Below are positions 10,290 to 18,931 of a DNA stretch of 51,651 nt, piece by piece; position 1 is the stretch's first letter, and every line of letters begins with the position of its first letter. The notes beneath the pieces were generated by a model, which was not told where the DNA came from, did not search any database, and saw only the letters and a list, made by a program, of their open reading frames with translations. Source of the DNA: Streptomyces morookaense (GTDB taxonomy: Bacteria > Actinomycetota > Actinomycetes > Streptomycetales > Streptomycetaceae); the NCBI RefSeq assembly GCF_013030945.1, contig NZ_JABBXF010000019.1, positions 1 to 51,651 of the forward strand, in the 5' to 3' direction. A program made the position numbers and the translations under genes.

Positions 10290-10880
10290 TCAGACGGTCG
10301 TGACGGCCTGGCCGTAGTCCAGGCGCGGGCCGCGCGGGCGGTAGGCGTCCGCGGCCGGGCGGCCGATGTTGACGATCATCAGCGGCGTGTGGTCGTCGTC
10401 CAGGAACTCCTTCTGCACGGCCGCGGCGTCGTAGCCGGTCATCGGGCCGGCGGCCAGGCCGGCGGCGCGCAGGCCGAGGATGAAGTACCCCGCCTGCAGG
10501 GCGCCGTTGAGCGTGGCGGAGGACTCGCGGGCTGCGCGCTCGGCGAAGAAGAGGTCCTTGGCCTGCGGGAAGGCCGGGAAGAGGGCCGGCAGCTCCTCGT
10601 GGAACTCGTTGTCCGCGGCGAGGATCGCGACCAGCGGGGCGGCGCCGGTCTTGGCCCGGTTGCCCTCGGCCATGAGGGGCACCAGACGCTCGCGGGCCTC
10701 CGCGGAGCGGACCAGGACCACGCGCAGCGGGGACTGGTTGAAGGCGGTCGGAGCGAGCTTGATCAGGTCGTAGACGGCCTGCATCTGCTCGTCGGTGACG
10801 GGCTCCTCGGTGAACGCGTTGGCCGTGTGGGCCGCGCGGAAGAGAAGGTCCTGGGCTGCCTTGTCGAGGGCGAGGGTCAT
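10290..10880 (-). CDS. Nitroreductase-family malonic semialdehyde reductase (RutE/HadB type)
   Basis: A 196-residue flavin-dependent oxidoreductase of the nitroreductase fold. The FMN-contact segments are visible: DLIKLAPTAFNQSPLRVVLV near residues 36-55, an Ala/Gly-rich dimer helix (LNGALQAGYFILGLRAAGLA), and the C-terminal NIGRPAADAYRPRGPRLDY. The family includes RutE-type enzymes reducing malonic semialdehyde to 3-hydroxypropionate with NAD(P)H. The substrate here is inferred from family resemblance. I start at the ATG at 10880 (MTLALDKAAQ) with AGGTGG nine bases upstream. About 40 bases further up is an unusually A/T-rich stretch (10938-10961) likely to hold promoter and operator. Confidence 0.87.
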   Translation of the reverse strand: MTLALDKAAQDLLFRAAHTANAFTEEPVTDEQMQAVYDLIKLAPTAFNQSPLRVVLVRSAEARERLVPLMAEGNRAKTGAAPLVAILAADNEFHEELPALFPAFPQAKDLFFAERAARESSATLNGALQAGYFILGLRAAGLAAGPMTGYDAAAVQKEFLDDDHTPLMIVNIGRPAADAYRPRGPRLDYGQAVTTV

Positions 10881-11000
10881 GTGGGGGCACCACCTGTCGC
10901 GTGGGGTTTTCAAGCTGGCGACAGCCACTCTAGGCGCAAAGTGTATTAACTTTCAACTAAATGTGGAGGGGGTCACCCCGACCCGCGCCGCCCCCGGCCG

Positions 11001-11249
11001 TCAGTCCTCGCCGGCCGCCGCCTCTTCCTCGTGTTCCTCCCGGGCCAGCGCCGCGTCCAGCCGCGCCCGGGCACCCTCCAGCCAGCGGCGGCACACCTTC
11101 GCCAGCTCCTCGCCGCGCTCCCACAGCGCGAGCGACTCCTCCAGCGTCGTACCGCCCGCCTCCAGGCGGCGCACCACCTCGATCAGCTCGTCCCGCGCCT
11201 GCTCGTAGCCCAGCGCCGCCTCTGCCTCTGCCTTCGCCTCCGTCGCCAT
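11001..11249 (-). CDS. xseB: Exodeoxyribonuclease VII small subunit
   Basis: An 82-residue XseB. The family core is clear: [40 protein letters not shown] and [19 protein letters not shown], forming a helical hairpin, followed by an acidic tail. Several small subunits bind one XseA to form the ATP-independent single-strand exonuclease used in DNA repair. The ATG at 11249 gives the usual family length. It lies ten bases downstream of xseA and belongs to the same operon. Confidence 0.95.
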   Translation of the reverse strand: MATEAKAEAEAALGYEQARDELIEVVRRLEAGGTTLEESLALWERGEELAKVCRRWLEGARARLDAALAREEHEEEAAAGED

Positions 11250-11259
11250 GCGCAACAGC

Positions 11260-12480
11260 CTAGGCCGGGCCGCCGACAACGGCCCGCACCGTGAACCCGC
11301 CCTCCGCGACCCGGGCCCGCAGTTCCTCGTCCGCCGCGACCTCGTCCGCCGCGCGCACCACGGACCCGTCGGCGTGCTGCAGCACCGCATAGCCGCGGCG
11401 GAGCGTCGCGGCGGGGGAGAGGGAGACCACCCGGGCCAGGGTGTGCGACAGCTCCGAGTCCGCCCGGTCCAGCAGATGGCCCAGGGTGCGGCGGGCACGG
11501 TCCTCGAGCGCGGCGATCTGCTCCTCGCGCTCGTCCACCATCCGCTGCGGGCGCTCCATGCACGGGCGCGCCCGGGCCGCCGCCAGGCCCCGCTCCTCGC
11601 GGTCCAGCAGCGCCGTCACACAGCGCAGCGCGCGGTCGCGCAGATGCTGTACGCGCGCGAGTTCCTCGCCCACGTCCGGCACGACCCGCTTCGCCGCGTC
11701 CGTCGGCGTCGAGGCGCGCAGGTCGGCCACCAGGTCGAGCAGCGGGGTGTCCGGCTCGTGCCCGATCGCCGACACCACGGGCGTGCGGCACGCGGACACC
11801 GTGCGGATCAACTGCTCGTCGGAGAACGGCAGCAGGTCCTCCACGCTGCCGCCGCCGCGGGCCACGATGATCACGTCCACCTCGGGCAGCGCGTCCAGCT
11901 CCTGCACCGCCTCGATCACGCGCGGCACCGCGTGCACGCCCTGCACCGGGACGTTGCGCACCTCGAAGCGCACGGCGGGCCAGCGGTGCCGCGCGTTCTC
12001 CAGCACGTCGCGCTCGGCGGCGGAGGCGCGGCCGCAGACCAGCCCGATCAGCTGCGGCAGGAACGGCAGCGCCTGCTTGCGCTCCGCCGCGAACAGCCCT
12101 TCCGCGGCAAGGGACTTCTTCAGCTGCTCCAGCCGCGCCAGCAGCTCCCCGACGCCCACGGGCCTGATCTCGGCCGCCCGCAGCGACAGTTGGCCGCGCG
12201 GGGCGTACCACTCGGGCTTGGCGTGCACCACGACGCGGGCGCCCTCGGTGACGATGTCGGCGACGCGGTCGAAGACGGCGCGGTAACAGGTGACCGAGAG
12301 GGAGACATCGCGCGAGGGGTCGCGCAGCGTCAGGAACACGACGCCGGCACCGGGACGCCGGGACAGCTGGGTGATCTGACCCTCCACCCAGACGGCACCG
12401 AGCCGGTCGACCCACCCGCCGATGAGCCGGCTCACCTCACCGACGGGCAGCGGCGCTTCGGGGGACGTGGTTGCAGCCAT
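11260..12480 (-). CDS. xseA: Exodeoxyribonuclease VII large subunit
   Basis: A 406-residue XseA. An N-terminal OB-fold (residues about 10-105: [40 protein letters not shown]) precedes the catalytic domain with the signature [20 protein letters not shown] and [20 protein letters not shown], then a long coiled-coil and a C-terminal [19 protein letters not shown] hairpin. It degrades single-stranded DNA from both ends with XseB. I start at the ATG at 12480 ([10 protein letters not shown]); the longer frame adds non-conserved sequence. Slightly short versus E. coli XseA but normal for actinobacteria. Confidence 0.95.
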   Translation of the reverse strand: MAATTSPEAPLPVGEVSRLIGGWVDRLGAVWVEGQITQLSRRPGAGVVFLTLRDPSRDVSLSVTCYRAVFDRVADIVTEGARVVVHAKPEWYAPRGQLSLRAAEIRPVGVGELLARLEQLKKSLAAEGLFAAERKQALPFLPQLIGLVCGRASAAERDVLENARHRWPAVRFEVRNVPVQGVHAVPRVIEAVQELDALPEVDVIIVARGGGSVEDLLPFSDEQLIRTVSACRTPVVSAIGHEPDTPLLDLVADLRASTPTDAAKRVVPDVGEELARVQHLRDRALRCVTALLDREERGLAAARARPCMERPQRMVDEREEQIAALEDRARRTLGHLLDRADSELSHTLARVVSLSPAATLRRGYAVLQHADGSVVRAADEVAADEELRARVAEGGFTVRAVVGGPA

Positions 12481-12574
12481 GCGCTCGAGCCTAGCGGCGG
12501 GGTGTGACTGGGCGGGGTTGCGGTGGGGACGGCACCGCCGGGCCACGCCGTCATGGTTGCCCGCCGTTGCGGCG

Positions 12575-12603
12575 GGGGTGAAGAGGCGAAGCCTCTCCAC
12601 CCC
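12575..12603. terminator. Hairpin downstream of the APC permease gene
   Basis: GGGGTG-a-AGAGGC / GCCTCT-c-CACCCC around a GAA loop, about 20 bases past the permease stop on the minus strand. A second stem (CCCGCC...GGCGGG) overlaps just beyond. Probable terminator for the permease gene upstream of xseA. Confidence 0.6.
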
Positions 12604-12622
12604 GGGCAAGGGTCCCCCACGC

Positions 12623-13981
12623 TCACCCCGGTGCCGACCGCCGGAACATCTCGGCGCCCAGCACGCCCAACCCCGCGGCCAGCCAAAGACCGCCCACCAC
12701 CTGGGCGGTCACCGCAGCCCGCGCGATCACCACGATCACCACCGCCAGCCCCAGCAGCGGCACCACCACATGCCGCGCCGAACGCGACCGCTTCCGTACC
12801 GCGAACCACCCCAGCACCGACAGGTGCAGCAGCCCGAACGCCACCAGTGCCCCGACGTCCACCACGGACACCAGCCGGTCCAGCCCGTCGTCCCGCCGTG
12901 CCGCCCACACCGCGGCGCACAGCGTCACCGCCGCCGCCCCCAGCACGGCCGGCCGCGGCACCCCGGACCCCCGGTCCACCTTCGCCAGAAGGACCGGCAG
13001 GCGCCGGTCCCGCGCCATGGCGAACAGCAGCCGCGCGGCCGCCGCCTGTCCGGCCAGCGCGGCGAACGCCGCACCGACCGCCTTGCTGAAGGCCACCAGA
13101 TCGTGCAGCCACGGGCCCGTCGCCGCTTCGACGGTGTCGTAGAACGCCGCCCCCTGACCGGCCGGCTTCGCCGCCAGCTCCTCCGGCGTCATCGGCGCGA
13201 GCAACGCGGCCAGGTACGTCTGCAGGACGAACAGCACCCCCGCCACCGCCAGGCACGTCAGCACCGCCCGCGCGACCTTCTCGCTCCCCCCGGCCGACTC
13301 CTCCGCGAACGCGGCGATCGCGTCGAAGCCCAGATACGACAGCACCGCCACCGACACGGCGGCCAGCACCGCGTCCCAGGAGAACCCGCCCACGCCGCCG
13401 AACGGGGACAGCCAGTCGCGCCGGGGCCCGTGCTCCACGAGCGCCATGCACGCCGCGGCCACGAAGACCAGCAGCACCGCGATCTCCATGGCCAGCACCA
13501 GGAAGCCGACCCGGGCGGCGGCCCGTACGCCCCACAGGTTCAGCGCGGTCGTCACGACCACCGCGACCGCCGTCCACACCCACTGCGGGACGGAGGGGAC
13601 GAGCGCGTGCAGCGCGATCCCCGAGAACAGGTAGGCCACCGCCGGGATCAGCAGATAGTCCAGCAACGCCATCCATCCGGCGACGAACCCCGCGCCCTCG
13701 CCGAGCCCCACGCGCGCGTACGCGTAGACAGACCCCGCCTGCGGGGCGACCCGCACCATCTGCGCGTAGGAGAAGGCCGTGAACCCCATCGCGACCGTCG
13801 CCACGACGTAGACCAGCGCGACCGCCCCGTGCGACTTCGCGTCGAGCGTGCCGAAGATGCCGACGGGCGCCATGGGGGCGATGAACAGCAGCCCGTAGAC
13901 GACGAGGTCCCGGAAGCCGAGCGCACGGCGCAGCCCGTCGCCGGAGGTGCCGGAATCTGGCGATGCGGACGATGCGGACAT
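12623..13981 (-). CDS. APC-family amino acid/amine permease
   Basis: A 452-residue membrane transporter with about 12 predicted hydrophobic segments. The family's substrate-binding unwound TM1 region is seen as [18 protein letters not shown], with TM2/loop motif [20 protein letters not shown] and a TM6 region [20 protein letters not shown]. This resembles putrescine/ethanolamine-type APC carriers. The start ([13 protein letters not shown]) leaves a short hydrophilic cytoplasmic tail. It is divergent from ispH across 62 bases and followed by xseA on the same strand, separated by a hairpin. The transported compound cannot be deduced. Confidence 0.87.
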   Translation of the reverse strand: MSASSASPDSGTSGDGLRRALGFRDLVVYGLLFIAPMAPVGIFGTLDAKSHGAVALVYVVATVAMGFTAFSYAQMVRVAPQAGSVYAYARVGLGEGAGFVAGWMALLDYLLIPAVAYLFSGIALHALVPSVPQWVWTAVAVVVTTALNLWGVRAAARVGFLVLAMEIAVLLVFVAAACMALVEHGPRRDWLSPFGGVGGFSWDAVLAAVSVAVLSYLGFDAIAAFAEESAGGSEKVARAVLTCLAVAGVLFVLQTYLAALLAPMTPEELAAKPAGQGAAFYDTVEAATGPWLHDLVAFSKAVGAAFAALAGQAAAARLLFAMARDRRLPVLLAKVDRGSGVPRPAVLGAAAVTLCAAVWAARRDDGLDRLVSVVDVGALVAFGLLHLSVLGWFAVRKRSRSARHVVVPLLGLAVVIVVIARAAVTAQVVGGLWLAAGLGVLGAEMFRRSAPG

Positions 13982-14030
13982 GCGGTCATCGTCCCCCAGC
14001 CGCGCCCCGCGCGCTGTCGGTGCCGCCCCG

Positions 14031-14036
14031 TACGAT
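14031..14036 (+). promoter_or_regulatory. -10 element for leaderless ispH
   Basis: TACGAT ends seven bases before the ispH ATG, with no Shine-Dalgarno. The transcript probably starts at or next to the A of the ATG. Confidence 0.5.
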
Positions 14037-14043
14037 GGACGCC

Positions 14044-15033
14044 ATGACCACTCCCACTGCCCGCAAGGTCCTGCTCGCCGCCCCTCGTGGCTACTGCGCG
14101 GGCGTGGACCGTGCCGTGATCGCCGTCGAGAAGGCGCTGGAGCAGTACGGCGCGCCCGTCTACGTGCGCCACGAGATCGTTCACAACAAGTACGTCGTGA
14201 AGACGCTGGAGAAGAAGGGCGCGATCTTCGTCGAGGAGACGGCGGAGGTGCCCGAGGGCAACATCGTCATCTTCTCGGCGCACGGTGTCGCCCCCGTGGT
14301 CCACGAGGAGGCCGCGCGCGGCAGGCTGGCGACGATCGACGCCACGTGCCCGCTGGTCACCAAGGTCCACAAGGAGGCCGTCCGGTTCGCCAAGGAGGAC
14401 TACGACATCCTCCTCATCGGTCACGAGGGCCACGAGGAGGTCATCGGCACCTCCGGCGAGGCGCCCGACCACATCACCCTGGTCGACGGCCCGGAGGACG
14501 TGGCGAACGTCGAGGTCCGCGACCCGGACAAGGTCGTCTGGCTGTCCCAGACCACGCTGTCCGTCGACGAGACGATGGAGACGGTCGACGCCCTCAAGGG
14601 CCGCTTCCCCAACCTCCTCTCCCCGCCCAGCGACGACATCTGCTACGCCACGCAGAACCGTCAGACCGCGGTCAAGCAGATGGGCGCCGACGCCGACCTG
14701 GTGATCGTCGTCGGCTCGAAGAACTCCTCCAACTCCGTCCGCCTCGTCGAGGTCGCCCTCGGCGCCGGCGCGCGCGACGCGCACCTGGTCGACTACGCCG
14801 AGGAGATCGACGAGGCCTGGCTGGAGGGCGTGAGCACGGTCGGCGTGACCTCGGGCGCCTCGGTGCCGGAGATCCTCGTCCAGGGCGTCCTGGAGTGGCT
14901 CGCCCGGCGCGGCTTCGAGGACGTCGAGGTGATCACCGCGGCCGAGGAGTCCATCACGTTCTCCCTCCCCAAGGAGCTCCGTCGCGACCTGCGCGCGGAA
15001 GCCGAGCAAAAGGTGCAGCCGTCCGAGGGGTGA
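14044..15033 (+). CDS. ispH: 4-hydroxy-3-methylbut-2-enyl diphosphate reductase
   Basis: A 329-residue IspH (LytB), the last enzyme of the MEP pathway, reducing HMBPP to IPP and DMAPP with a [4Fe-4S] cluster. The three cluster cysteines are in [28 protein letters not shown] and [11 protein letters not shown]. Substrate-binding residues are in [28 protein letters not shown] and [14 protein letters not shown] start at the ATG at 14044 ([11 protein letters not shown]); upstream in-frame starts add non-conserved residues and would lie over the promoter. Only 30 bases separate it from ppgK, yet that gene has its own -10-like hexamer. Confidence 0.97.
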   Translation: MTTPTARKVLLAAPRGYCAGVDRAVIAVEKALEQYGAPVYVRHEIVHNKYVVKTLEKKGAIFVEETAEVPEGNIVIFSAHGVAPVVHEEAARGRLATIDATCPLVTKVHKEAVRFAKEDYDILLIGHEGHEEVIGTSGEAPDHITLVDGPEDVANVEVRDPDKVVWLSQTTLSVDETMETVDALKGRFPNLLSPPSDDICYATQNRQTAVKQMGADADLVIVVGSKNSSNSVRLVEVALGAGARDAHLVDYAEEIDEAWLEGVSTVGVTSGASVPEILVQGVLEWLARRGFEDVEVITAAEESITFSLPKELRRDLRAEAEQKVQPSEG

Positions 15034-15050
15034 CGGCGGTCCCCGGCCCG

Positions 15051-15056
15051 TAGCGT
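15051..15056 (+). promoter_or_regulatory. -10 element for leaderless ppgK
   Basis: TAGCGT ends seven bases before the ppgK ATG, which lacks a Shine-Dalgarno, suggesting an internal leaderless start in addition to read-through from ispH. Confidence 0.45.
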
Positions 15057-15063
15057 GGTCGGC

Positions 15064-15828
15064 ATGAACGTATTCGGCGTGGACATCGGCGGATCGGGCA
15101 TCAAGGGCGCGCCGGTCGATCTGGCGCGCGGCGAGCCGGCGGCGGAGCGCTTCAAGGTGCTCACGCCGCACCCGGCCACCCCGGAGGCGGTCGCGGACGG
15201 AGTCGCCGAGGTGCTGCGGCACTTCGGCGGGGCCACGGGCCCCGTCGGCGCGACCTTCCCGGGCGTCGTCGTCGACGGCACGACCCGGACGGCGGCCAAC
15301 GTGGACAAGCGCTGGATCGGCACGGACGCGGCCGGCCTGCTCGGCGAGCGGCTCGGCGCCCCGGTCACCGTGCTCAACGACGCGGACGCGGCCGGCCTGG
15401 CCGAGATGTCCTTCGGCGCCGGACGCGGCCGCAAGGGCACCGTCGTCGTGCTCACCTTCGGCACCGGCATCGGCAGCGCCGTCTTCACCGGCGGCCGGCT
15501 GGTCCCCAACACCGAGCTGGGCCACCTGGAGCTCAAGGGCCACGACGCGGAGACCCGCGCCTCCTCCCGTGCCAAGGAGGACGGCGGCCTGACCTGGGCC
15601 CGCTGGGCCCGCCGGGTGCAGAAGTACCTCGCCCACGTGGAGATGCTCTTCTCGCCCGAGCTCTTCGTCATCGGCGGCGGTGTCAGCCGCAAGGCCGACA
15701 GGTTCCTGCCGCTGATCGACGGGATCAGCGCCGAGATCGTTCCTGCTGCCCTGGAGAACAACGCGGGGATCGTGGGGGCCGCGATGGCCGCTTCCGCTGC
15801 TGGAGCCGTTCCCGCCGCCGCAGCCTGA
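15064..15828 (+). CDS. ppgK: Polyphosphate glucokinase
   Basis: A 254-residue ROK-superfamily kinase that phosphorylates glucose using inorganic polyphosphate (and usually ATP). Phosphate and sugar motifs: [15 protein letters not shown] at the N-terminus, [55 protein letters not shown] and [15 protein letters not shown]. The NVDKxWIGTD type segment and short length fit polyphosphate-dependent enzymes rather than ordinary ROK glucokinases. The ATG at 15064 fits the -10 position. Its last 104 bases overlap, on the opposite strand, the end of the DUF6542 gene. Confidence 0.94.
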   Translation: MNVFGVDIGGSGIKGAPVDLARGEPAAERFKVLTPHPATPEAVADGVAEVLRHFGGATGPVGATFPGVVVDGTTRTAANVDKRWIGTDAAGLLGERLGAPVTVLNDADAAGLAEMSFGAGRGRKGTVVVLTFGTGIGSAVFTGGRLVPNTELGHLELKGHDAETRASSRAKEDGGLTWARWARRVQKYLAHVEMLFSPELFVIGGGVSRKADRFLPLIDGISAEIVPAALENNAGIVGAAMAASAAGAVPAAAA

Positions 15829-16348
15829 TCAGTGCGACCCGCCGGTACAGCCCGATGAGCGCGGCGAGCAGGGTGCCCGCGTAGAGCCAGCCGGCCTGCA
15901 GCGACAGCACGGTGACCAGGCCCATGATCCGGGCGCCGAGGCCGCCGCCGCTGCTGTTGCTGATCGGCAGTGCGCCGACCGCGAAGGCGATCGGCGCGCT
16001 CACCGGCGCCGTCAGCACCTCGGCCGGGCGCACCCACAGGGCGCAGCCCGTGCAGGCCAGCAGGAAGCACACGCCGTAGACGGCGGGCGAGCCGTCCAGC
16101 GCCATGGCGTCGAGCTTGCCGGCGGCCAGCATCACCAGCGCGGCGAGCAGCCCGCTGCCGAGGCCCGTCAGGCGGGCCGGGGGCAGCTGCTCCAGGCGGC
16201 GCGGCCGTAGCGGGCGGGTGCGGCCCGGCAGCCGCCGGGCCCGGAAGACCGAGCTGCTCTCGCCCGCCCCCACGGGGACGGCGGGCCGCGGCACCGGTGT
16301 GTCGCGGCGGACCTTGCGCTGGGGGGTACGCGTGCTGGGTTGCTCCAC
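15725..16348 (-). CDS. DUF6542-type membrane protein
   Basis: A 207-residue protein with a basic N-terminal tail (about 60 residues) and four hydrophobic segments: [46 protein letters not shown] AFAVGALPI, and [20 protein letters not shown]. It ends in a strongly basic tail ([17 protein letters not shown]). This matches the DUF6542 family of Streptomyces integral membrane proteins as I recall it; no biochemical role is known. Start GTG, with TACTTT (complement of 16355-16360) six bases upstream and no Shine-Dalgarno, so leaderless. The tail-to-tail overlap with ppgK covers its last 34 codons. Confidence 0.82.
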   Translation of the reverse strand: MEQPSTRTPQRKVRRDTPVPRPAVPVGAGESSSVFRARRLPGRTRPLRPRRLEQLPPARLTGLGSGLLAALVMLAAGKLDAMALDGSPAVYGVCFLLACTGCALWVRPAEVLTAPVSAPIAFAVGALPISNSSGGGLGARIMGLVTVLSLQAGWLYAGTLLAALIGLYRRVALIRLRRRERLQQRKRPSRPPRSPRCSPGQQERSRR

Positions 16349-16354
16349 GCGACC

Positions 16355-16360
16355 AAAGTA
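16355..16360 (-). promoter_or_regulatory. -10 element for leaderless DUF6542 gene
   Basis: TACTTT on the minus strand, six bases before the GTG start. No ribosome-binding site is present. Confidence 0.4.
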
Positions 16361-16508
16361 GGTCGGCGGACCGCGGGAACCCGGGATGGGACACGCCTTT
16401 TGACCCCCCTTGGCCGTGCGTTCGGCCGATCACCCGGACGGGGCCGGTGCGTGACACGGACCCGTAGACTGGGGGACCGGCCCGTCCGGGCCGCGGACCC
16501 TTTACACC

Positions 16509-16563
16509 ATTCCCGTACCGGCGCCCCGCCACGGGAATCTCGCTACGGGAAGTTACGGGAAGT
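16509..16563 (+). promoter_or_regulatory. Repeat-rich 5' leader of ychF
   Basis: An inverted repeat ATTCCCGT (16509-16516) / ACGGGAAT (16531-16538) is followed by a tandem pair of TACGGGAAGT (16544-16553 and 16554-16563) that contains the likely Shine-Dalgarno. A TAGACT -10 lies at 16465-16470, giving a leader of about 90 bases. The left arm could pair with any of the three ACGGGAA copies. Confidence 0.5.
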
Positions 16564-16569
16564 CGTCAC

Positions 16570-17658
16570 GTGTCGCTCACGATCGGAATCGTCGGTCTGC
16601 CCAATGTCGGCAAGTCGACCCTGTTCAACGCCCTGACCAAGAACGACGTGCTGGCGGCCAACTACCCGTTCGCCACCATCGAGCCCAACGTCGGCGTCGT
16701 CGGCGTCCCGGACGCCCGGCTCACCAAGCTGGCGGAGATCTTCGGCTCGCAGAAGATCCTCCCCGCCACGGTCGACTTCGTCGACATCGCCGGCATCGTC
16801 CGCGGCGCCTCCGAGGGCGAGGGCCTGGGCAACAAGTTCCTGGCCAACATCCGTGAGTCCGACGCGATCTGCCAGGTCATCCGCGCCTTCAAGGACGAGA
16901 ACGTCGTCCACGTCGACGGCAAGGTCTCTCCCAAGGACGACATCGAGACCATCAACACCGAGCTGATCCTCGCCGACCTGCAGACCATCGAGAAGGTCCT
17001 GCCGCGTCTGGTGAAGGAGTCGCGGATCAAGAAGGACGTGGCCGCGAAGGTCAAGGCCGTCGAGGAGGCCAAGGCGATCCTGGAGGAGGGGACCACCCTG
17101 TTCTCCGCCGGCATCGTCCAGGGCACCGAGAAGGCCGAGGTCCTGCACGACCTGCACCTGCTGACGGTCAAGCCCTTCCTGTACGTCTTCAACGTCGACG
17201 AGGACGAGCTGGCCGACGACGCCTTCAAGGACGAGCAGCGGGCCCTGGTGGCCCCCGCCGAGGCCATCTTCCTCAACGCCAAGCTGGAGGCCGACCTGGC
17301 CGAGCTGGACGACGAGGAGAGCCTCGAACTGCTCCAGTCCGTGGGCCAGGAGGAGCCCGGCCTGGCCACTCTGGCCCGCGTCGGCTTCGAGACCCTGGGC
17401 CTGCAGACCTACCTGACGGCCGGCCCCAAGGAATCCCGCGCCTGGACGATCAAGAAGGGCGCCACGGCCCCCGAGGCGGCCGGTGTCATCCACACCGACT
17501 TCCAGAAGGGCTTCATCAAGGCCGAGGTCATCTCCTTCGCCGACCTGGTCGAAACCGGCTCCGTCACCGAGGCCCGCGCGGCCGGCAAGGCGCGCATGGA
17601 GGGCAAGGAGTACGTGATGGCGGACGGGGACGTGGTGGAGTTCCGTTTCAACGTCTGA
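16570..17658 (+). CDS. ychF: Redox-regulated ATPase YchF (Obg-family)
   Basis: A 362-residue Obg-family P-loop protein that binds ATP rather than GTP and associates with the ribosome; it is implicated in stress and translation start control. P-loop GIVGLPNVGKSTLFNALTKN is at the N-terminus. G3 is VDFVDIAGIVRGASEGEGLG, and the altered G4 is FLYVFNVDED (NVDE where GTPases have NKxD). The C-terminal TGS domain includes LQTYLTAGPKESRAWTI and GVIHTDFQKGFIKAEVI. Start GTG, preceded by a duplicated TACGGGAAGT. A UUCG hairpin follows the stop. Confidence 0.97.
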   Translation: MSLTIGIVGLPNVGKSTLFNALTKNDVLAANYPFATIEPNVGVVGVPDARLTKLAEIFGSQKILPATVDFVDIAGIVRGASEGEGLGNKFLANIRESDAICQVIRAFKDENVVHVDGKVSPKDDIETINTELILADLQTIEKVLPRLVKESRIKKDVAAKVKAVEEAKAILEEGTTLFSAGIVQGTEKAEVLHDLHLLTVKPFLYVFNVDEDELADDAFKDEQRALVAPAEAIFLNAKLEADLAELDDEESLELLQSVGQEEPGLATLARVGFETLGLQTYLTAGPKESRAWTIKKGATAPEAAGVIHTDFQKGFIKAEVISFADLVETGSVTEARAAGKARMEGKEYVMADGDVVEFRFNV

Positions 17659-17676
17659 CGGCCGCACAACGCCGCC

Positions 17677-17705
17677 AAGGGCCGGACCTTCGGGTCCGGC
17701 CCTTT
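17677..17705 (+). terminator. Terminator of ychF
   Basis: Perfect 12-bp stem AAGGGCCGGACC (17677-17688) / GGTCCGGCCCTT (17693-17704) closed by a stable TTCG tetraloop and followed by T. Confidence 0.92.
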
Positions 17706-17824
17706 CGCGTTCCCGGCCCCCTGACTCCCCGTAACCACGCCCCACTCGCATCGATGCAGAAGTGCTCCCGGTGCGTGCTCCCCGCATGTGCCGCCGTTCC
17801 TCAACTACGCACCGCCGACCTGCA

Positions 17825-17871
17825 ATTCACCACATCCGGTGATTCATTGGCCTAGAGTTGCGCTCCGCAAC
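17825..17871 (+). promoter_or_regulatory. Promoter/operator region of the GntR gene
   Basis: An imperfect inverted repeat ATTCACC...GGTGATT (17825-17844) precedes a TAGAGT -10 (17853-17858). Overlapping the likely start of transcription is a perfect GTTGCG-CTC-CGCAAC (17857-17871). Either could be an autoregulatory site. Confidence 0.4.
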
Positions 17872-17918
17872 CGACGGTTGCCAAGCTGTTGCGCACTGTC
17901 AACCCCTTGGGAGTGGAC

Positions 17919-18671
17919 GTGGCATTCGGTGACCAGCCCGCATACCTCCGTGTGGCCGGCGATCTGCGCCAGAAGATCGTGGCAGGCGAGTTGCCGCCGC
18001 ACACCCGGCTCCCGTCCCAGGCGAGGATCCGGGAGCAGTACGGCGTCTCGGACACGGTGGCCCTGGAGGCCCGCAAGGTCCTGATGGCCGAGGGCCTGGT
18101 CGAGGGGCGTTCCGGGTCGGGGACGTATGTGCGCGAGCAGCCCGTGCCGCGGGCCGTGGTGCGCACGGGGTACCGCGCGCTCGGCGACTCGACGCCGTTC
18201 CGTCAGGAACAGGCCGACGAGCGGGTCGGCGGCACCTGGGAGTCGCGCAGCGAGCAGGGCATGGCGGACGCGGCCATCGCGCGGCGGCTGCGGATCACTC
18301 CGGGGGACCGCGTGATGCGCACGCACTATCTGTTCCGGTCCGCGGGCGAGCCCATGATGCTCTCCACCTCCTGGGAGCCCCTGACGGTCACGGGCCGTAC
18401 GCCCGTGATGCTGCCCGAGGAGGGGCCGCTGGCGGGGCGCGGAGTGGTCGAGCGGATGGCCGCCATCGACCTGGTCGTGGACAACGTCACCGAGGAGGTG
18501 GGCGCCCGGCCGGGGCTCGCGGAGGAGACGCTGGCGCTCGGCGGGGTGCCCGGCCACTGCGTGCTGGTGGTCTCGCGGACGTACTTCGCGGGCGGCTGTC
18601 CGGTCGAGACGGCGGACGTGGTGATGCTCGCCGAGCGGTACCGGGTCGCCTACCACCTGCCGGTGAAGTAG
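17919..18671 (+). CDS. GntR-family regulator, HutC/UTRA type
   Basis: A 250-residue repressor-type regulator. The N-terminal winged helix-turn-helix is seen in AYLRVAGDLRQKIVAGELPP, LPSQARIREQYGVSDTVALE and GLVEGRSGSGTYV. A UTRA effector domain fills residues about 95-245 (MRTHYLFRSAGEPMMLSTSW; HCVLVVSRTYFAGGCPVE). UTRA domains bind small ligands such as sugars, histidine-pathway or amino compounds; the ligand here is unknown. I prefer the GTG at 17919 because GGGAG lies five bases upstream; a TTG at 17889 is less likely. The next gene is an amino acid permease with a palindromic operator in its promoter, a possible target. Confidence 0.9.
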   Translation: MAFGDQPAYLRVAGDLRQKIVAGELPPHTRLPSQARIREQYGVSDTVALEARKVLMAEGLVEGRSGSGTYVREQPVPRAVVRTGYRALGDSTPFRQEQADERVGGTWESRSEQGMADAAIARRLRITPGDRVMRTHYLFRSAGEPMMLSTSWEPLTVTGRTPVMLPEEGPLAGRGVVERMAAIDLVVDNVTEEVGARPGLAEETLALGGVPGHCVLVVSRTYFAGGCPVETADVVMLAERYRVAYHLPVK

Positions 18672-18689
18672 GCGTGACGTGCACATGAA

Positions 18690-18718
18690 CTGACTTTGGA
18701 GTCAGGTTCCAGGACTCC
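18690..18718 (+). terminator. Overlapping hairpins after the GntR gene
   Basis: CTGACT-TTGG-AGTCAG (18690-18705) overlaps GGAGTC...GACTCC (18698-18718), so the two cannot form together. They probably terminate the GntR transcript; an attenuator role is not excluded but they lie upstream of the next promoter. Confidence 0.4.
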
Positions 18719-18727
18719 GGTTACCCC

Positions 18728-18756
18728 TTGTCATGGTCCGTACCAGCGGGTAGGAA
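18728..18756 (+). promoter_or_regulatory. Permease promoter with operator in the spacer
   Basis: -35 TTGTCA (18728-18733), 17-bp spacer, -10 TAGGAA (18751-18756). The spacer begins with TGGTCCGTACCA (18734-18745), whose TGGT/ACCA arms resemble GntR/HutC-type operators such as the DasR site. This would start a 5' leader of about 170 bases. A second -10 (TACGAT, 18870-18875) lies nearer the gene. Confidence 0.5.
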
Positions 18757-18931
18757 CAGCCCCTTCTGTCCTGGTTCGCCCCGGTGTGGAAGTGCCCCTT
18801 CCGGTGTTGCAAAACTCACAGACGCCCAGGTCGGAGCCATTTTGCGGAACCAACTCGGCGAAATCGCTCGTACGATGGCGCGGTTTGTGTCCTGCCGTGG
18901 GGGAGTAAGAAAGAAAAGGAGATCCGGGGCG

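Noticed and set aside
18690..18718. Attenuator for the permease gene
   Set aside because: The two exclusive hairpins lie upstream of the best permease promoter, so they fit better as the GntR gene terminator.
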